In this document: positions 1-8,644 of the stretch, one piece after another | Position numbering within the stretch: position 1 is the first letter of the stretch | Layout: each line of letters opens with the position of its first letter | Assembly (NCBI GenBank): GCA_022651385.1 | Contig: JALCQR010000002.1 | Coordinates: forward strand, 124,001-188,000 | Origin: Clostridia bacterium | Lineage (GTDB): Bacteria; Bacillota; Clostridia; Lachnospirales; Anaerotignaceae | Direction of reading: 5' to 3' | Length of the DNA stretch: 64,000 nt | The notes under the pieces: generated by a model | Told to the model about the DNA's origin: nothing | The model's input: only the letters and a program-made list of their open reading frames with translations | Database searches by the model: none | Program-made: the position numbers and the translations under genes

Positions 1-303
1 CATATAATCAAAGCGCCCGTCCTGTCCGCCTTTTCTTGTGCTTGCGCTGAAAAACCATGATATATAATCAAATTTTCCGAACATCTCAGGTTTTTCATAA
101 CATTTCCCCGGTGCCACAAAATTGCAGTTTTGAACTATATTGGTAATCTCGCCTTTCTCAACCCTATCGCCTATGGCATTTATAATATCAAGAGGTTCTC
201 CCATACACATAGGTGAAGCACATACATCTCCGGTTTTTACAAGAGAAGCAATGCCTTCCGCTGTAGTAAGTTTTTCTTTATAGCTATTCTCAAACTTTCC
301 CAT
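1..303 (-). CDS. acetyl-CoA hydrolase/transferase family protein, N-terminal fragment
   Basis: This is the first 101 codons of a gene that runs off the left edge. The ATG at 303 follows an AGGAGG site seven bases away. The translation begins MGKFENSYKEKLTTAEGIAS and continues with a VKTGD turn and GEPLDIINAI, which is the N-terminal pattern of the acetyl-CoA hydrolase / 4-hydroxybutyrate or butyrate CoA-transferase family. Such enzymes move CoA between acyl groups and acetate in anaerobic fermentation. The active-site glutamate lies in the missing C-terminal half, so the exact substrate cannot be judged. The family call is fairly sure; the specific reaction is not. Confidence 0.65.
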   Translation of the reverse strand, partial: MGKFENSYKEKLTTAEGIASLVKTGDVCASPMCMGEPLDIINAIGDRVEKGEITNIVQNCNFVAPGKCYEKPEMFGKFDYISWFFSASTRKGGQDGRFDYM

Positions 304-501
304 AAATCTGTCCTCCTCTGCATGTAATAACTTACTCTTTTAAGTAAACTATATCACAGATTCAGTATTTTTTGTGGACTTTTTTGTATACAATATTTTT
401 CGTACTAAAAAAGATACAATGTTTACATAATCAATCCTAAAATTTTTGTAAACTAATTCTTACTACATTAAAATTTTTTAAATAATAACTAAAATTTTTT
501 A

Positions 502-1257
502 TTAAAGTTCTATATCTAATTCTATTGGGCAATGGTCGGAACCAAAAATATCGGTATGTACTTTCGCGTCTGTCATTTTTTCGGCTATTCGTTTTGACAC
601 CAAAAAATAATCTATACGCCATCCGGCATTATGCTCACGAGCATGAAAACGGTAGCTCCACCATGAGTACACACCTGTCATATCCGGATAAAAATATCTG
701 AATGAATCGATAAATCCACTTTGCAAAAGCTCGGACATCTTGCCTCTTTCCTCATAAGTAAAGCCTGCCTTGCCAATATTAGGCTTAGGGTTTTTTAAGT
801 CTATTTCCTCATGTGCAACATTAAGGTCGCCGCAAAACACAACTGGTTTTTTATTGTCAAGCTCACAAAGATATTTACGTATATCGTCTTCCCATTTCAT
901 GCGGTATTCAAGTCTTGCGTTTTTTTCCTGAGAATTAGGTACATACGATGTTACATAATAAAAATTCTCAAACTCAAGAGTTATTAAACGGCCTTCTTTA
1001 TCATGTTCTTCAATTCCAAGTCCGTATGAGACATTAACAGGCTTGATTTTTGAAAATACGGCTGTTCCTGAATAGCCTTTCTTTTCGGCATAGTTCCAAT
1101 ACCTATAGTAACCTTCTGTTTCAATGTTTATCTGGCCTTCCTGAAGTTTCGTTTCCTGAACCGAAAACAAATCTGCGTCGGCGCTCTTAAAGTAATCCAT
1201 AAAGCCCTTGCCTACAGCGGCACGGAGACCGTTTACATTCCAAGAAATCATTTTCAC
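502..1257 (-). CDS. xthA: exodeoxyribonuclease III
   Basis: A 251-residue ExoIII/AP endonuclease of the EEP fold, acting in base-excision repair by cutting 5' to abasic sites and trimming 3' ends. The N-terminus reads [13 protein letters not shown], the classical start of the family, followed by the VQETKL glutamate motif, [13 protein letters not shown] with the catalytic Asp/Asn, and a C-terminal [11 protein letters not shown] with the catalytic Asp-His. I take the GTG at 1257 as start because it reproduces the family N-terminus and overlaps the TGA of the upstream dCMP deaminase gene by four bases, implying translational coupling. A GGGGGA site sits nine bases upstream. Length is normal. 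Confidence 0.95.
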   Translation of the reverse strand: MKMISWNVNGLRAAVGKGFMDYFKSADADLFSVQETKLQEGQINIETEGYYRYWNYAEKKGYSGTAVFSKIKPVNVSYGLGIEEHDKEGRLITLEFENFYYVTSYVPNSQEKNARLEYRMKWEDDIRKYLCELDNKKPVVFCGDLNVAHEEIDLKNPKPNIGKAGFTYEERGKMSELLQSGFIDSFRYFYPDMTGVYSWWSYRFHAREHNAGWRIDYFLVSKRIAEKMTDAKVHTDIFGSDHCPIELDIEL

Positions 1258-1715
1258 TTATTTTCGTCCCCCTTATCCATAACTGTAAGCGTTACTCCTG
1301 CCTCATTTAACATCTCTATAGCAAATTTATCCGGATATACGCCTTTAAACACAATGCGCTTTATACCTGCGTTTATCGCCATTTTTGCACATATTACACA
1401 TGGCTGCAAAGTCACGTACATTGTGGCATCTTCAGTGCTTACACCAATTTTGGCAGCTTGTATTATAGCATTTTGCTCTGCATGAAGAGCACGGCACAGC
1501 TCATGGCGTTCACCGGAAGGTATATTAAGTTTTGTCCTAAGGCATTCCCCCGTCTCCGTACAGTGGCGAGTCCCTGTAGGCGCACCATTGTAGCCTGTAG
1601 TAATTATTCTGTTTTCTCTGACTATCACAGCGCCCACCTGACGTCTTAGACATGTGGAACGCGTTTTAACTATTTCAGCTATCTGCATGAAATATTCATC
1701 CCAGCTTGCACGCAT
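1254..1715 (-). CDS. comEB: dCMP deaminase family protein
   Basis: A 153-residue zinc-dependent deaminase that converts dCMP to dUMP, feeding dTMP synthesis; Bacillus relatives are called ComEB. The zinc site is visible as HAEQNAI (His plus catalytic Glu) and PCVICAKM (two Cys), preceded by the CxR-rich substrate loop ([12 protein letters not shown]). The ATG at 1715 has a GGGAGGG site. It is the first gene of a two-gene unit with xthA, whose start codon overlaps this stop. An extended -10 promoter lies in the short gap before it, so transcription probably starts after the preceding LysM gene rather than reading through. Confidence 0.93.
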   Translation of the reverse strand: MRASWDEYFMQIAEIVKTRSTCLRRQVGAVIVRENRIITTGYNGAPTGTRHCTETGECLRTKLNIPSGERHELCRALHAEQNAIIQAAKIGVSTEDATMYVTLQPCVICAKMAINAGIKRIVFKGVYPDKFAIEMLNEAGVTLTVMDKGDENK

Positions 1716-1749
1716 AAAAAAATCCCTCCCGGAATAAAAATTTGCTTTG

Positions 1750-1755
1750 ATTATA
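1750..1755 (-). promoter_or_regulatory. extended -10 promoter of the comEB-xthA unit
   Basis: On the minus strand the sequence TGCTATAAT is a full extended -10 (TGn-TATAAT) 35 bases before the comEB start. No good -35 is present, as expected for extended -10 promoters. The flanking CGGAATAAA and TTTATTCCG arms could form a hairpin around it, placing the ribosome site just after the stem. Confidence 0.5.
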
Positions 1756-1784
1756 GCATATTTATTCCGAAAAGGGAAATTCGT

Positions 1785-2975
1785 TTAAGGTATTATTATT
1801 TTCTGGCCTACATATAATATATCGTTTTCGTTTAAATTATTTGCAGCTAAGATATCCTGAAGTCTGTTTTCAGAACCGTAAAACCTATGGCACAAATCCC
1901 ATAATGTATCGCCATACTGCAATGTATATTCTCCCAAAGGCTTCTTTTCATCTTCGTTTTTATTTTCGCTTTTATTCTGATTTTCAGTAGTATCTTTCTT
2001 GTCTTCTCCGTTTTTCTGACTGAAAACAGCTTTTGTAGCAATAACTTCATTTGCGGTATTTTCAACCTTCTTTGACATTTGGTTATACGAAACTTTCATT
2101 TGCCCAAGTTCTGACTCAAGAATATTTATCTTGTCCATATTCCGCACTAAATTTGTTCCCATAAACGCAAACGCGGCACAAACAACTGCCGATACAAAGG
2201 CAATAGTAGCATATTTCCCGTTCTTTAGCCGCTGCTTTGTTGCTTCTTTTTTGTTAAGCAAAGACCTAATTCTTTTGGCAGCATCAATTCTGTCAAAATT
2301 AGGCTTACTATCTTTATCATCCGTTTTATTATCTATTTCCTTATCTGTTTTTTTCTCCTTTATTTCTTTTGGCTTTGATATACAGTTGTCTATCATATAA
2401 TCCTGCATATTTTCATTTTTATCGTAATATATAAAATATCCTTTGGACGGAACAAGATTTTCCTTATCCTCATCATATATGTAAAAACAGTCAAGGCTTT
2501 CCGTCTGGTCTATAAGCAAAAGAACCTGAGAGCTGTTTTTAAAACATTTTTTGTGAAACGACTCGTCCTTTCTTGACATAAATATTCCCATTTCCGGCTG
2601 TATATGCACCCATCCTAAAACCGAAAGACCGTTGAAATACTTGCATGCCTGCTCATTTATATAAAGCCAAGCTTCATCATTAAACTGAGCCGGATTTTCA
2701 TCGTCGGTTTCAGTTCCCTCAGCTTTGACGGCACCCGAGATAATTAACACAGGCACCCCGTCACGCTCCTCATATCTTCCGAGCAGTACTGCCAGCTTTT
2801 CACATCCTCCTTCTGTATGGGCATATTGATAAAGGTATGTATGTACATAATCCTCCATGTATATTTTAAGCCTTTTATCTACATTTCCCATTTGTTTGAT
2901 ATAGGCCGGAAATTTGAAATCGGTATCATTTTCGCCGTCTGGTAATAGATTTTTATCTTTACATGTATCTTCCAT
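1785..2975 (-). CDS. membrane protein with N-terminal MPN/JAB-like domain and C-terminal LysM domain
   Basis: A 396-residue protein. Residues about 40-170 resemble an MPN (JAB/Mov34) domain: CEKLAVLLGRYEE carries the expected Glu (E59), FNDEAWLYIN matches the middle strand, and GWVHIQPEMGIFMSRKDESFH aligns with the JAMM motif. The second metal-binding His is replaced by Gln (H124-I-Q126-P), while S134 and D137 remain, so metalloprotease activity is doubtful. A charged linker follows, then one membrane segment (about 255-277), a coiled coil (about 280-311), an acidic linker and a LysM peptidoglycan-binding domain (about 349-394). The N-terminus should be cytoplasmic and LysM in the wall. ATG at 2975 has a GGGAGG site. 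It seems to be a single transcription unit; dnaB upstream ends in a terminator. The function is unknown. Confidence 0.8.
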   Translation of the reverse strand: MEDTCKDKNLLPDGENDTDFKFPAYIKQMGNVDKRLKIYMEDYVHTYLYQYAHTEGGCEKLAVLLGRYEERDGVPVLIISGAVKAEGTETDDENPAQFNDEAWLYINEQACKYFNGLSVLGWVHIQPEMGIFMSRKDESFHKKCFKNSSQVLLLIDQTESLDCFYIYDEDKENLVPSKGYFIYYDKNENMQDYMIDNCISKPKEIKEKKTDKEIDNKTDDKDSKPNFDRIDAAKRIRSLLNKKEATKQRLKNGKYATIAFVSAVVCAAFAFMGTNLVRNMDKINILESELGQMKVSYNQMSKKVENTANEVIATKAVFSQKNGEDKKDTTENQNKSENKNEDEKKPLGEYTLQYGDTLWDLCHRFYGSENRLQDILAANNLNENDILYVGQKIIIP

Positions 2976-3130
2976 ATTGTTTCCTCCCTTTACTGCACTT
3001 TCATATAAAAATATTTAAAATATTTAGTAGTATGCCGTCTTTAAGGAAAATATACCACTTAAAGTTGGGAATTTTTTGTAAAACGGTGGGAGGTAAACAT
3101 ATTTTTTTATACCTAAATATTGACAAAAAA

Positions 3131-3172
3131 AACGTATAGCTGAAATTTTTATTAAAATTTTGACTATACGTT
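3131..3172 (-). terminator. terminator after dnaB
   Basis: Nine-base arms AACGTATAG and CTATACGTT enclose an AT-rich loop. On the minus strand the hairpin is followed by a run of eight T. The arm overlaps the dnaB stop codon. It closes the pheA-gdpP-rplI-dnaB group. Confidence 0.8.
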
Positions 3173-4518
3173 CAAAAACTTTTCATAAGATTTGCAAATT
3201 TTGTATATTGTCCAAGCCATGCAAGGTTTACAGTTCCGGTAGGACCGTTTCTTTGTTTTGCTATTACAAGTTCAGCCTGATTTTTCGCATCCGTATCAGG
3301 GAAATAATATTCGTCTCTGTAAATAAAGGCAACAACATCGGCATCCTGCTCAATTGCTCCAGACTCTCTAAGGTCGGAAAGCATAGGATGGTGGTCACTT
3401 CTTGTTTCACAGGCACGGCTAAGCTGCGAAAGCGCTATAAGCGGTACATTAAGCTCACGTGCTATTGCTTTTAAAGAACGTGATATTTCGGAAATTTCCT
3501 GCTGACGCGAATCTATTTTTGAATCGGAGCTCATAAGCTGGAGATAATCCACAAGCACTAAATCCAAGCCTTTTTCAAGCTTTAGTTTTCTGCATTTAGA
3601 ACGAATCTCCATAGGCGATATTGCCGGAGTATCATCTATATATATATTGGCCTGTGAAAGCGGGCCCAAAGCCTGTATAAGTTTTGGCCAGTCGTCGTCT
3701 TCCAGTTCACCTGTACGCAGTTTTTGGGCATCTATCATAGCCTCGGAGCAAAGCATACGGTTTACAAGCTGTTCCCTGCTCATTTCCAATGAAAATATGG
3801 CAACAGATACATCATTGCGTATAGCGGCGTTTTGAGCAATATTTAAAGCAAATGCCGTTTTCCCCATTGACGGCCTTGCGGCTATAAGTATAAGGTCCGA
3901 AGGCTGAAGTCCGGCAGTCTTTGCATCAAAGTCCGTAAAGCCTGTAGGCACTCCCGTAAGATGGCCTTTATTTTTATATATGTCCTCTATTCTTTCAAAT
4001 GCAGATACAGCTATATCCTTAATATGGTATACTCCGCTGCTGTCTCGCCCCTGCATTATATTGAATATACCCTGTTCAGCTTTTTCAACAATGTAATTTA
4101 TGTTTTCTTTGCCTTCAAAACACTGCTGCGATATATCGCTTGATGTTTTAATAAGCTCTCTTAAAACGGATTTGTCTTTAACTATTTTAACATAGTTTTT
4201 TATATTCACCGAGCTTCCGACAGATGATGCAATCTGGGCAATTGCATTTATTCCGCCTATCTGCTCAAAAACACCTTTTTCCTCAAGTTTATTTTTGACA
4301 GTTATAATATCTATAGGTTCTCCGGAAGAATAAAGCTCAAGGGCAGCCTCAAATACCTGCTGGTTATCTGGACGGTAAAAATCATCTGCTTTAAGGCTTT
4401 CCATAGCTATTCCGGCTGCTTCTCTGTCAATAAACATTGAGCTTATAACAGCTTTCTCGGCCTCGGCATCATGCGGAGGCACTTTGGCAAAATAGTTTTG
4501 ATTTTCATTTTGTTCCAT
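3172..4518 (-). CDS. dnaB: replicative DNA helicase
   Basis: The 448-residue hexameric helicase that unwinds DNA at the replication fork (called DnaC in Bacillus subtilis). The N-terminal domain begins with PPHDAEAEKAVISSM, and the RecA-like C-terminal domain shows the Walker A ARPSMGKT (about 213-221), Walker B LVLVDYLQLM, and the ALSQLSR and QDADVVAFIYRDE motifs. Length is typical and no intein interrupts the Walker A. It is the last gene of the conserved Firmicutes gdpP-rplI-dnaB block, 18 bases after rplI. The ATG at 4518 has a GAGG site somewhat far upstream (10 bases). The loader genes (dnaI-like, dnaD-like) lie separately near 19-21 kb. Confidence 0.97.
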   Translation of the reverse strand: MEQNENQNYFAKVPPHDAEAEKAVISSMFIDREAAGIAMESLKADDFYRPDNQQVFEAALELYSSGEPIDIITVKNKLEEKGVFEQIGGINAIAQIASSVGSSVNIKNYVKIVKDKSVLRELIKTSSDISQQCFEGKENINYIVEKAEQGIFNIMQGRDSSGVYHIKDIAVSAFERIEDIYKNKGHLTGVPTGFTDFDAKTAGLQPSDLILIAARPSMGKTAFALNIAQNAAIRNDVSVAIFSLEMSREQLVNRMLCSEAMIDAQKLRTGELEDDDWPKLIQALGPLSQANIYIDDTPAISPMEIRSKCRKLKLEKGLDLVLVDYLQLMSSDSKIDSRQQEISEISRSLKAIARELNVPLIALSQLSRACETRSDHHPMLSDLRESGAIEQDADVVAFIYRDEYYFPDTDAKNQAELVIAKQRNGPTGTVNLAWLGQYTKFANLMKSF

Positions 4519-4536
4519 TACAAGGATACCTCATTT

Positions 4537-4983
4537 TCAGCCTTCTATAATTGCAACTTTTACTTTTGCCGTTACCTGCGGATGTATCTTTACGTCGACT
4601 TTTTTCTCGCCTGTCATTTTAATAGGCTCATCAAGCACTACTTTTTTCTTGTCAATTTTTATGCCGCTTTGCTCTTCCATTGCCTGAGCTATTTCTTTAT
4701 TTGTTACGGAGCCGAAAAGCTTACCGTTATCTCCTGTTTTAACTGTTACTTTTACTGTTATTGCTTCAAGCTTTTTAGCCATTTGCTGCGCTTTTGCAAG
4801 TTCTTCTGCTGTTTTTCTGTCTTCAGCCTTTTTCTGCTGTTTAAGGGCATTCAAATTTCCGTCTGTAGCCATAATAGCAAGTTTTCTTGGAATCAAGAAA
4901 TTAGCAGCATAACCATCACTTGCGTTTATAGTCTGTCCCTTTTTTCCTGAACCTTTAACATCCTGAAGCAGTATGACTTTCAT
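4537..4983 (-). CDS. rplI: 50S ribosomal protein L9
   Basis: A 148-residue bL9. The N-terminal domain begins [17 protein letters not shown] and contains the signature [13 protein letters not shown], followed by the long connecting helix rich in Lys, Ala and Gln, and a C-terminal domain with [13 protein letters not shown]. It binds 23S rRNA near the L1 stalk. The ATG at 4983 has AGGAGG. The stop codon of the upstream phosphodiesterase overlaps this start by four bases (ATGA), so the two are translationally coupled despite the frame break inside the upstream gene. Confidence 0.97.
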   Translation of the reverse strand: MKVILLQDVKGSGKKGQTINASDGYAANFLIPRKLAIMATDGNLNALKQQKKAEDRKTAEELAKAQQMAKKLEAITVKVTVKTGDNGKLFGSVTNKEIAQAMEEQSGIKIDKKKVVLDEPIKMTGEKKVDVKIHPQVTAKVKVAIIEG

Positions 4984-5690
4984 CTGTATTCCTCCTTATA
5001 AATATCGTTTACTATATTTTCGATTATCGTTTGGGCTTCATCTATATTCTCCGATTCAAACTGTGCTCCGGCCATTGTTGCATGTCCGCCGCCTCCAACA
5101 CGTGATAAAAGTTTATTCATGTCTATTTTCCCGCAGCTTCTGCCGCTAACATAAACTTTGCCGTTTACGGAATACAAAACAAATGAGGCTTCTATACCGT
5201 CAATATCCAAAAGATCGTTTGCCGCCTGTGACGCTGCAACATATGCTTCCTCACAATCACATTCACATTTTGATATTAAAATATCCGGCTTTAAATGTAT
5301 GGCACTTTCAACTGTTTTTGCCTTAAACTGCATTAGATTTTCGTCAACTCTAAACAAACTCCTGATTTTTTTAATATCCGCACCTTTATCTAAAAGATAC
5401 GCCGCCGCACGCATTGTTTTTCTGTCAGCATTTATTGAAAAATGATTTGTGTCAACTATTATACCTGAAAGAAGTGCTATAGCCTCAATTTTTGTTATAG
5501 GTACATCCTCGCTATTTTCTATCATCAATGTTACCATTTCACTTGTGGAAGAGGACGTTGTGTCAATATAAAGAAGCTTAGTTTTATCATTGATATCAGT
5601 TTGCGTAGCATGGTGGTCAATAACAGCTATATTGCTTGCGTTTTTAAGTATATTTTCATGCAAGCATTTTAGTGCAATTTGCATCGGCAA
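4980..5690 (-). pseudogene. gdpP: GdpP-like DHH/DHHA1 phosphodiesterase, C-terminal part (out of frame with its N-terminal part)
   Basis: This reading frame carries the second half of a DHH-DHHA1 phosphodiesterase of the GdpP family, which hydrolyses cyclic di-AMP. Visible are the DHH motif (VIDHHATQ, D25-H26-H27 of this frame), the later metal-binding Asp in GIIVDTNHFS, and the DHHA1 signature GGGGHATMAGA. Its first ten or so residues (MPMQIALKCL) are not family-like: homology begins at HENILKN. The missing first half is encoded one frame away, overlapping at 5656-5690. One extra base, or a +1 shift at the TGA ending the first frame, would join them. It overlaps rplI by four bases, as an intact gene would. 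A sequencing error, a real mutation or recoding are all possible. Confidence 0.75.
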
Positions 5691-6150
5691 TTATAACAAG
5701 TGACTTTTCATTTATACTCACTTCTGCCTTATTTATAGGCATAAAAACATCTTGGTCTTCAAACTCATTTTCCATTTCTGTATAAAGCTTCAGCAGAGCT
5801 TTTGGTTTTTTATTTGATACTATATAACACTCTTTATTCTCGGATTTAGCAATGGCAAAAAGCCCTGCCGCTGCTCCCAGTGAGTCAAAATCAGGTCTTT
5901 TATGTCCCATTATATATACTGTGTTGGCTTTTTTTATAAGCTTAATCAGCAATGATGTACATCTTGAAAGTTCATCATTTTTTTTAGTGAAAAAGCTAAA
6001 AACAACAAGTGTCCCCGCAATACTGATACAGCCCGAAAGTACCATAAATACAGCAGAATACGGAAACAACAGAAATGTGGCTATCAAAAGTATACATATT
6101 AATACCAATACTATTTTCCCCGAAAACCTTAAGTTTTTTACAAATTTCAT
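5656..6150 (-). pseudogene. gdpP: GdpP-like phosphodiesterase, N-terminal part with two membrane segments
   Basis: A 164-residue frame with two membrane helices (about 11-29 and 32-53), a short linker, and the first half of a DHH domain: MGHKRPDFDSLGAAAG (His83, Asp87, Asp89) and LVIIADAN (Asp156), both metal-binding motifs. The frame stops at TGA right after DANCTKMLA, where homologues continue toward the DHH motif; that continuation is in the neighbouring frame. Typical GdpP proteins are about 650 residues with PAS-like and GGDEF domains between the helices and the DHH domain. Here the helices lead straight into DHH, so even the repaired protein would be only about 390 residues. It begins 15 bases after pheA and has a weak AAAGG site. 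Confidence 0.75.
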
Positions 6151-6165
6151 ATCGAAAACTGCCTT

Positions 6166-6990
6166 TCACTTTAGTATGTTGTAAGTCCCCAAAAATTTAA
6201 AAAATTCGGTTTTCCTTTTTAACATTTTTATCGCATCGAGCCTGTTATTGGCGTTTTCACATTCAAAGTCTATATAAAATATATATTTACCAAGACAGTC
6301 TTTCATAGGACGTGACTCTATTTTTGTAAGATTTACATCCCAAATGGACAAAATATCAAGTATCTTATAAAGACTGCCGGGTTTATGCTCGGTTGAAAAT
6401 ACAAGGCTTGTTTTTCCGCTTAAGCTTGAAACTTCATTTTTTGTCACAACAAGAAATCTGGTTTCATTATGGTTTGAATCCTGTATTCCGCTTTCCACTA
6501 TATCCAAACCATAAATCTTAGAAGCAGGAAGCGTTGATATTGCAAAATAATCATCTTTGCTTTCTTTTACAATCTTAGCGGCTTCAGAGTTTGAAAGTAC
6601 CTGTATAGTTTCCACATCCGGAAAATGTGATGCAAGATATTTTCTGCACTGTGCCAACGACTGAGGATGTGAAAATATTTTTTTCGGTTTCTTGCCCACA
6701 CAAGTATGACGGGTCATAAGATTATGACATATAGGAATTACTATTTCCAGCTTGATATATAAATCTACGTCAAAAATAAGAGAATCCAATGTATAATTTA
6801 CAGTGCCCTCTATAGAGTTTTCAAACGGTACAACACCCTCATCAATAATACCATTGTTTATAGCTTCAAGCACATCACTTATTCTTCCCAGAGCAATAAG
6901 CTGATTATTAGCGTTTTTTAAGCTCTCAATATATTTAACAGCAGCTATTTGAGAAAAAGTACCTTCCGGACCAAGATATCCGATTTTCAT
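6166..6990 (-). CDS. pheA: prephenate dehydratase
   Basis: A 274-residue monofunctional prephenate dehydratase, making phenylpyruvate for phenylalanine synthesis. It starts MKIGYLGPEGTFSQIAA, the family signature. The catalytic TRF motif appears in NHNETRFLVV, and a C-terminal ACT domain carries LTKIESRPMK, the phenylalanine-binding ESRP motif, so feedback inhibition is expected. I place the start at the ATG at 6990, eight bases after GGAGG; an ATG 15 bases upstream merely contains the ribosome site. No chorismate mutase domain is fused. It is the first gene of the run toward dnaB and diverges from the CPBP gene. Confidence 0.95.
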   Translation of the reverse strand: MKIGYLGPEGTFSQIAAVKYIESLKNANNQLIALGRISDVLEAINNGIIDEGVVPFENSIEGTVNYTLDSLIFDVDLYIKLEIVIPICHNLMTRHTCVGKKPKKIFSHPQSLAQCRKYLASHFPDVETIQVLSNSEAAKIVKESKDDYFAISTLPASKIYGLDIVESGIQDSNHNETRFLVVTKNEVSSLSGKTSLVFSTEHKPGSLYKILDILSIWDVNLTKIESRPMKDCLGKYIFYIDFECENANNRLDAIKMLKRKTEFFKFLGTYNILK

Positions 6991-7068
6991 TTTATTATCC
7001 TCCATAAAAGAATTATCTTAATATTTTATCATAATCAGATGAATTTGGGAAGTATTTGTAATGGGTAT

Positions 7069-7097
7069 TTGTAAATAAGAATATTTTATGATAGAAT
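7069..7097 (+). promoter_or_regulatory. promoter of the CPBP protease gene
   Basis: TTGTAA (7069-7074), a 17-base spacer and TAGAAT (7092-7097) form a good sigma-A promoter 38 bases before the start codon. Confidence 0.5.
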
Positions 7098-7134
7098 AAG
7101 TTGCAAATAAATTACATTAATAAGGAGATAAAAT

Positions 7135-8046
7135 ATGAAACTTTCAGCGTTTACAGCTGCTTTTTTTTCGCTTATACTTATTTTGAGTATGTTTGTTTTC
7201 AGCTTTTTATTTGGTTTTTTTAAAATTGATAATATGCTTATATCTATTTTTTCAGAGGAAATATTCGTATTCGGAATACCGACGTTTTTGTTCTTTTATA
7301 TTACAAAAGCAAACCCGAAAGATGTTTTCTCTCTTCATCCTATAGGAGCTGCAAATATTATAATTATTTTTCTGATTTCAATAACCATGCAGCCCATTCT
7401 TATGTCGGTTTCGGCTTTTTCATCAATATTTTTTGAAAATGATGCAAGTGAATTTCTTCAGAGCATGGCATCATTTCCGGCCCTTCCCGCTCTTTTAATG
7501 GCAGCTCTTATGCCTGCGTTTTTTGAGGAAATGTATTTCAGGGGTATTATATTCTCAAATTACCGCCATGTGGAAATCAAAAAAGCTTGTCTTATGACAG
7601 GTCTGTTTTTTGGCCTTGCTCATATGAACCCACAGCAATTTTTATATGCTTTTATTATGGGGACTGTTTTCTGTTATTTTGTATATCGCACCGGTTCAAT
7701 ATTTTCATCAATGCTTTCCCACTTTACAATAAACGGGACTCAAACAATACTTTCGGCATACATGACAAGAAACTTTTCTCAAGGCGCTGTTTCCCAGGCT
7801 GCAGCAGAAAACTCAAATTTTTCAGATTTTATTCCGTTTTTTGTACTTTCTATTATATCACTTATACCGGTTATACTTCTTTTTATTGCTTTCGAACGCA
7901 TAAACAAACCAAAATACAGTGACATTGTATCTGAAAAAGCGCTTGATTTTAACTGCACATATTATGAACAGGAAAAAGTTCTGTACTGGCCTTTAATTGT
8001 AATTTTAATAATTTATGCTTTATATATTTTAAAAATATATATATAA
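7135..8046 (+). CDS. CPBP family intramembrane metalloprotease
   Basis: A 303-residue polytopic membrane protein of the CPBP (CAAX protease and bacteriocin-processing, Abi) family. The three motifs are visible: EEMYFRGIIFSNY (two Glu and Arg), FGLAHMNPQQ (His) and LSHFTINGTQ (His and Asn), and all lie in or near membrane segments. Homologues process prenylated proteins or bacteriocins or act in self-immunity; the substrate here is unknown. The ATG at 7135 has an AAGGAG site. It stands alone, divergent from pheA, and ends at a bidirectional terminator. No bacteriocin gene is visible beside it. Confidence 0.88.
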   Translation: MKLSAFTAAFFSLILILSMFVFSFLFGFFKIDNMLISIFSEEIFVFGIPTFLFFYITKANPKDVFSLHPIGAANIIIIFLISITMQPILMSVSAFSSIFFENDASEFLQSMASFPALPALLMAALMPAFFEEMYFRGIIFSNYRHVEIKKACLMTGLFFGLAHMNPQQFLYAFIMGTVFCYFVYRTGSIFSSMLSHFTINGTQTILSAYMTRNFSQGAVSQAAAENSNFSDFIPFFVLSIISLIPVILLFIAFERINKPKYSDIVSEKALDFNCTYYEQEKVLYWPLIVILIIYALYILKIYI

Positions 8047-8077
8047 AAAAAGAAGGATATTCTATCCTTCTTTTTAA
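8045..8077. terminator. bidirectional terminator between CPBP gene and ferredoxin
   Basis: A perfect stem AGAAGGATA / TATCCTTCT with a three-base loop, flanked by A on the left and T on the right, serves both convergent genes. Confidence 0.85.
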
Positions 8078-8096
8078 GTCTTATGTACAATTTTCA

Positions 8097-8267
8097 TTAT
8101 ACCTGCTTTGGAGCGCCAACTGGACAGTTGCCAGCACAAGCACCGCAATCGATACAAGCAGCTTCATCAATTACAAAAACACCGCCGTTATCTTTGATTG
8201 CGCCTACAGGACAATCAGCAGCACAAGCACCACAGCCGATGCAGCTTGAGTCAATTCTATATGCCAT
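8097..8267 (-). CDS. 2[4Fe-4S] ferredoxin
   Basis: A 56-residue clostridial-type ferredoxin with two CxxCxxCxxxCP cluster motifs (SCIGCGACAADCP and ACIDCGACAGNCP) related by internal symmetry. It carries electrons at low potential for enzymes such as pyruvate:ferredoxin oxidoreductase. The longer open frame upstream is not used: the ATG at 8267, giving MAYRIDSSC, lies ten bases after AGGAGGT and gives the expected family length. It is monocistronic. Confidence 0.95.
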   Translation of the reverse strand: MAYRIDSSCIGCGACAADCPVGAIKDNGGVFVIDEAACIDCGACAGNCPVGAPKQV

Positions 8268-8644
8268 TTGGATACACACCTCCTGCTCTTTATATTCGGC
8301 TTTTATTGTATCGCATTTCCCCAATTTATGCAACAAAATTTAAATAAATTTTAAAAAAACTTGTTAGAAGAACTGTAAAAATATGTATTAAATAAATTAT
8401 TCTTTGTATTATGTATTATTTAAGAAACATTAATTGAACACCAAACTATTTGTTTTTAAATGGTAAAATGATATAATATTGTATATAGTATATATGATGT
8501 GTTTAGTATTTATTAATTTATTTTATTTCTGCTTAATTATGTAAAAAATGAGCACCTAATTCCAAATCATAATAAAGATACAGTATAAAGCTTCTTTTTA
8601 ATATTTATATCTTTATAAATTTTTTACACGGGGAGTGTTTAAAA
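8268..8644. other. 377-bp AT-rich divergent intergenic region between ferredoxin and pgi
   Basis: No open frame is supported. It holds the promoters of both flanking genes. A pgi promoter candidate is listed separately; from there the pgi leader would be about 160 bases. I see no recognisable riboswitch in the leader. Confidence 0.5.
8450..8477 (+). promoter_or_regulatory. candidate promoter of pgi
   Basis: TTGTTT (8450-8455), a 16-base spacer and TATAAT (8472-8477). The -10 is perfect and the -35 moderate. Confidence 0.45.

Noticed and set aside
5656-5690. Programmed +1 frameshift as in prfB
   Set aside because: A T skip at TGA would restore the frame, but there is no upstream Shine-Dalgarno-like stimulator and no slippery CTT-TGA context, so I do not call it recoding; error or mutation is as likely.
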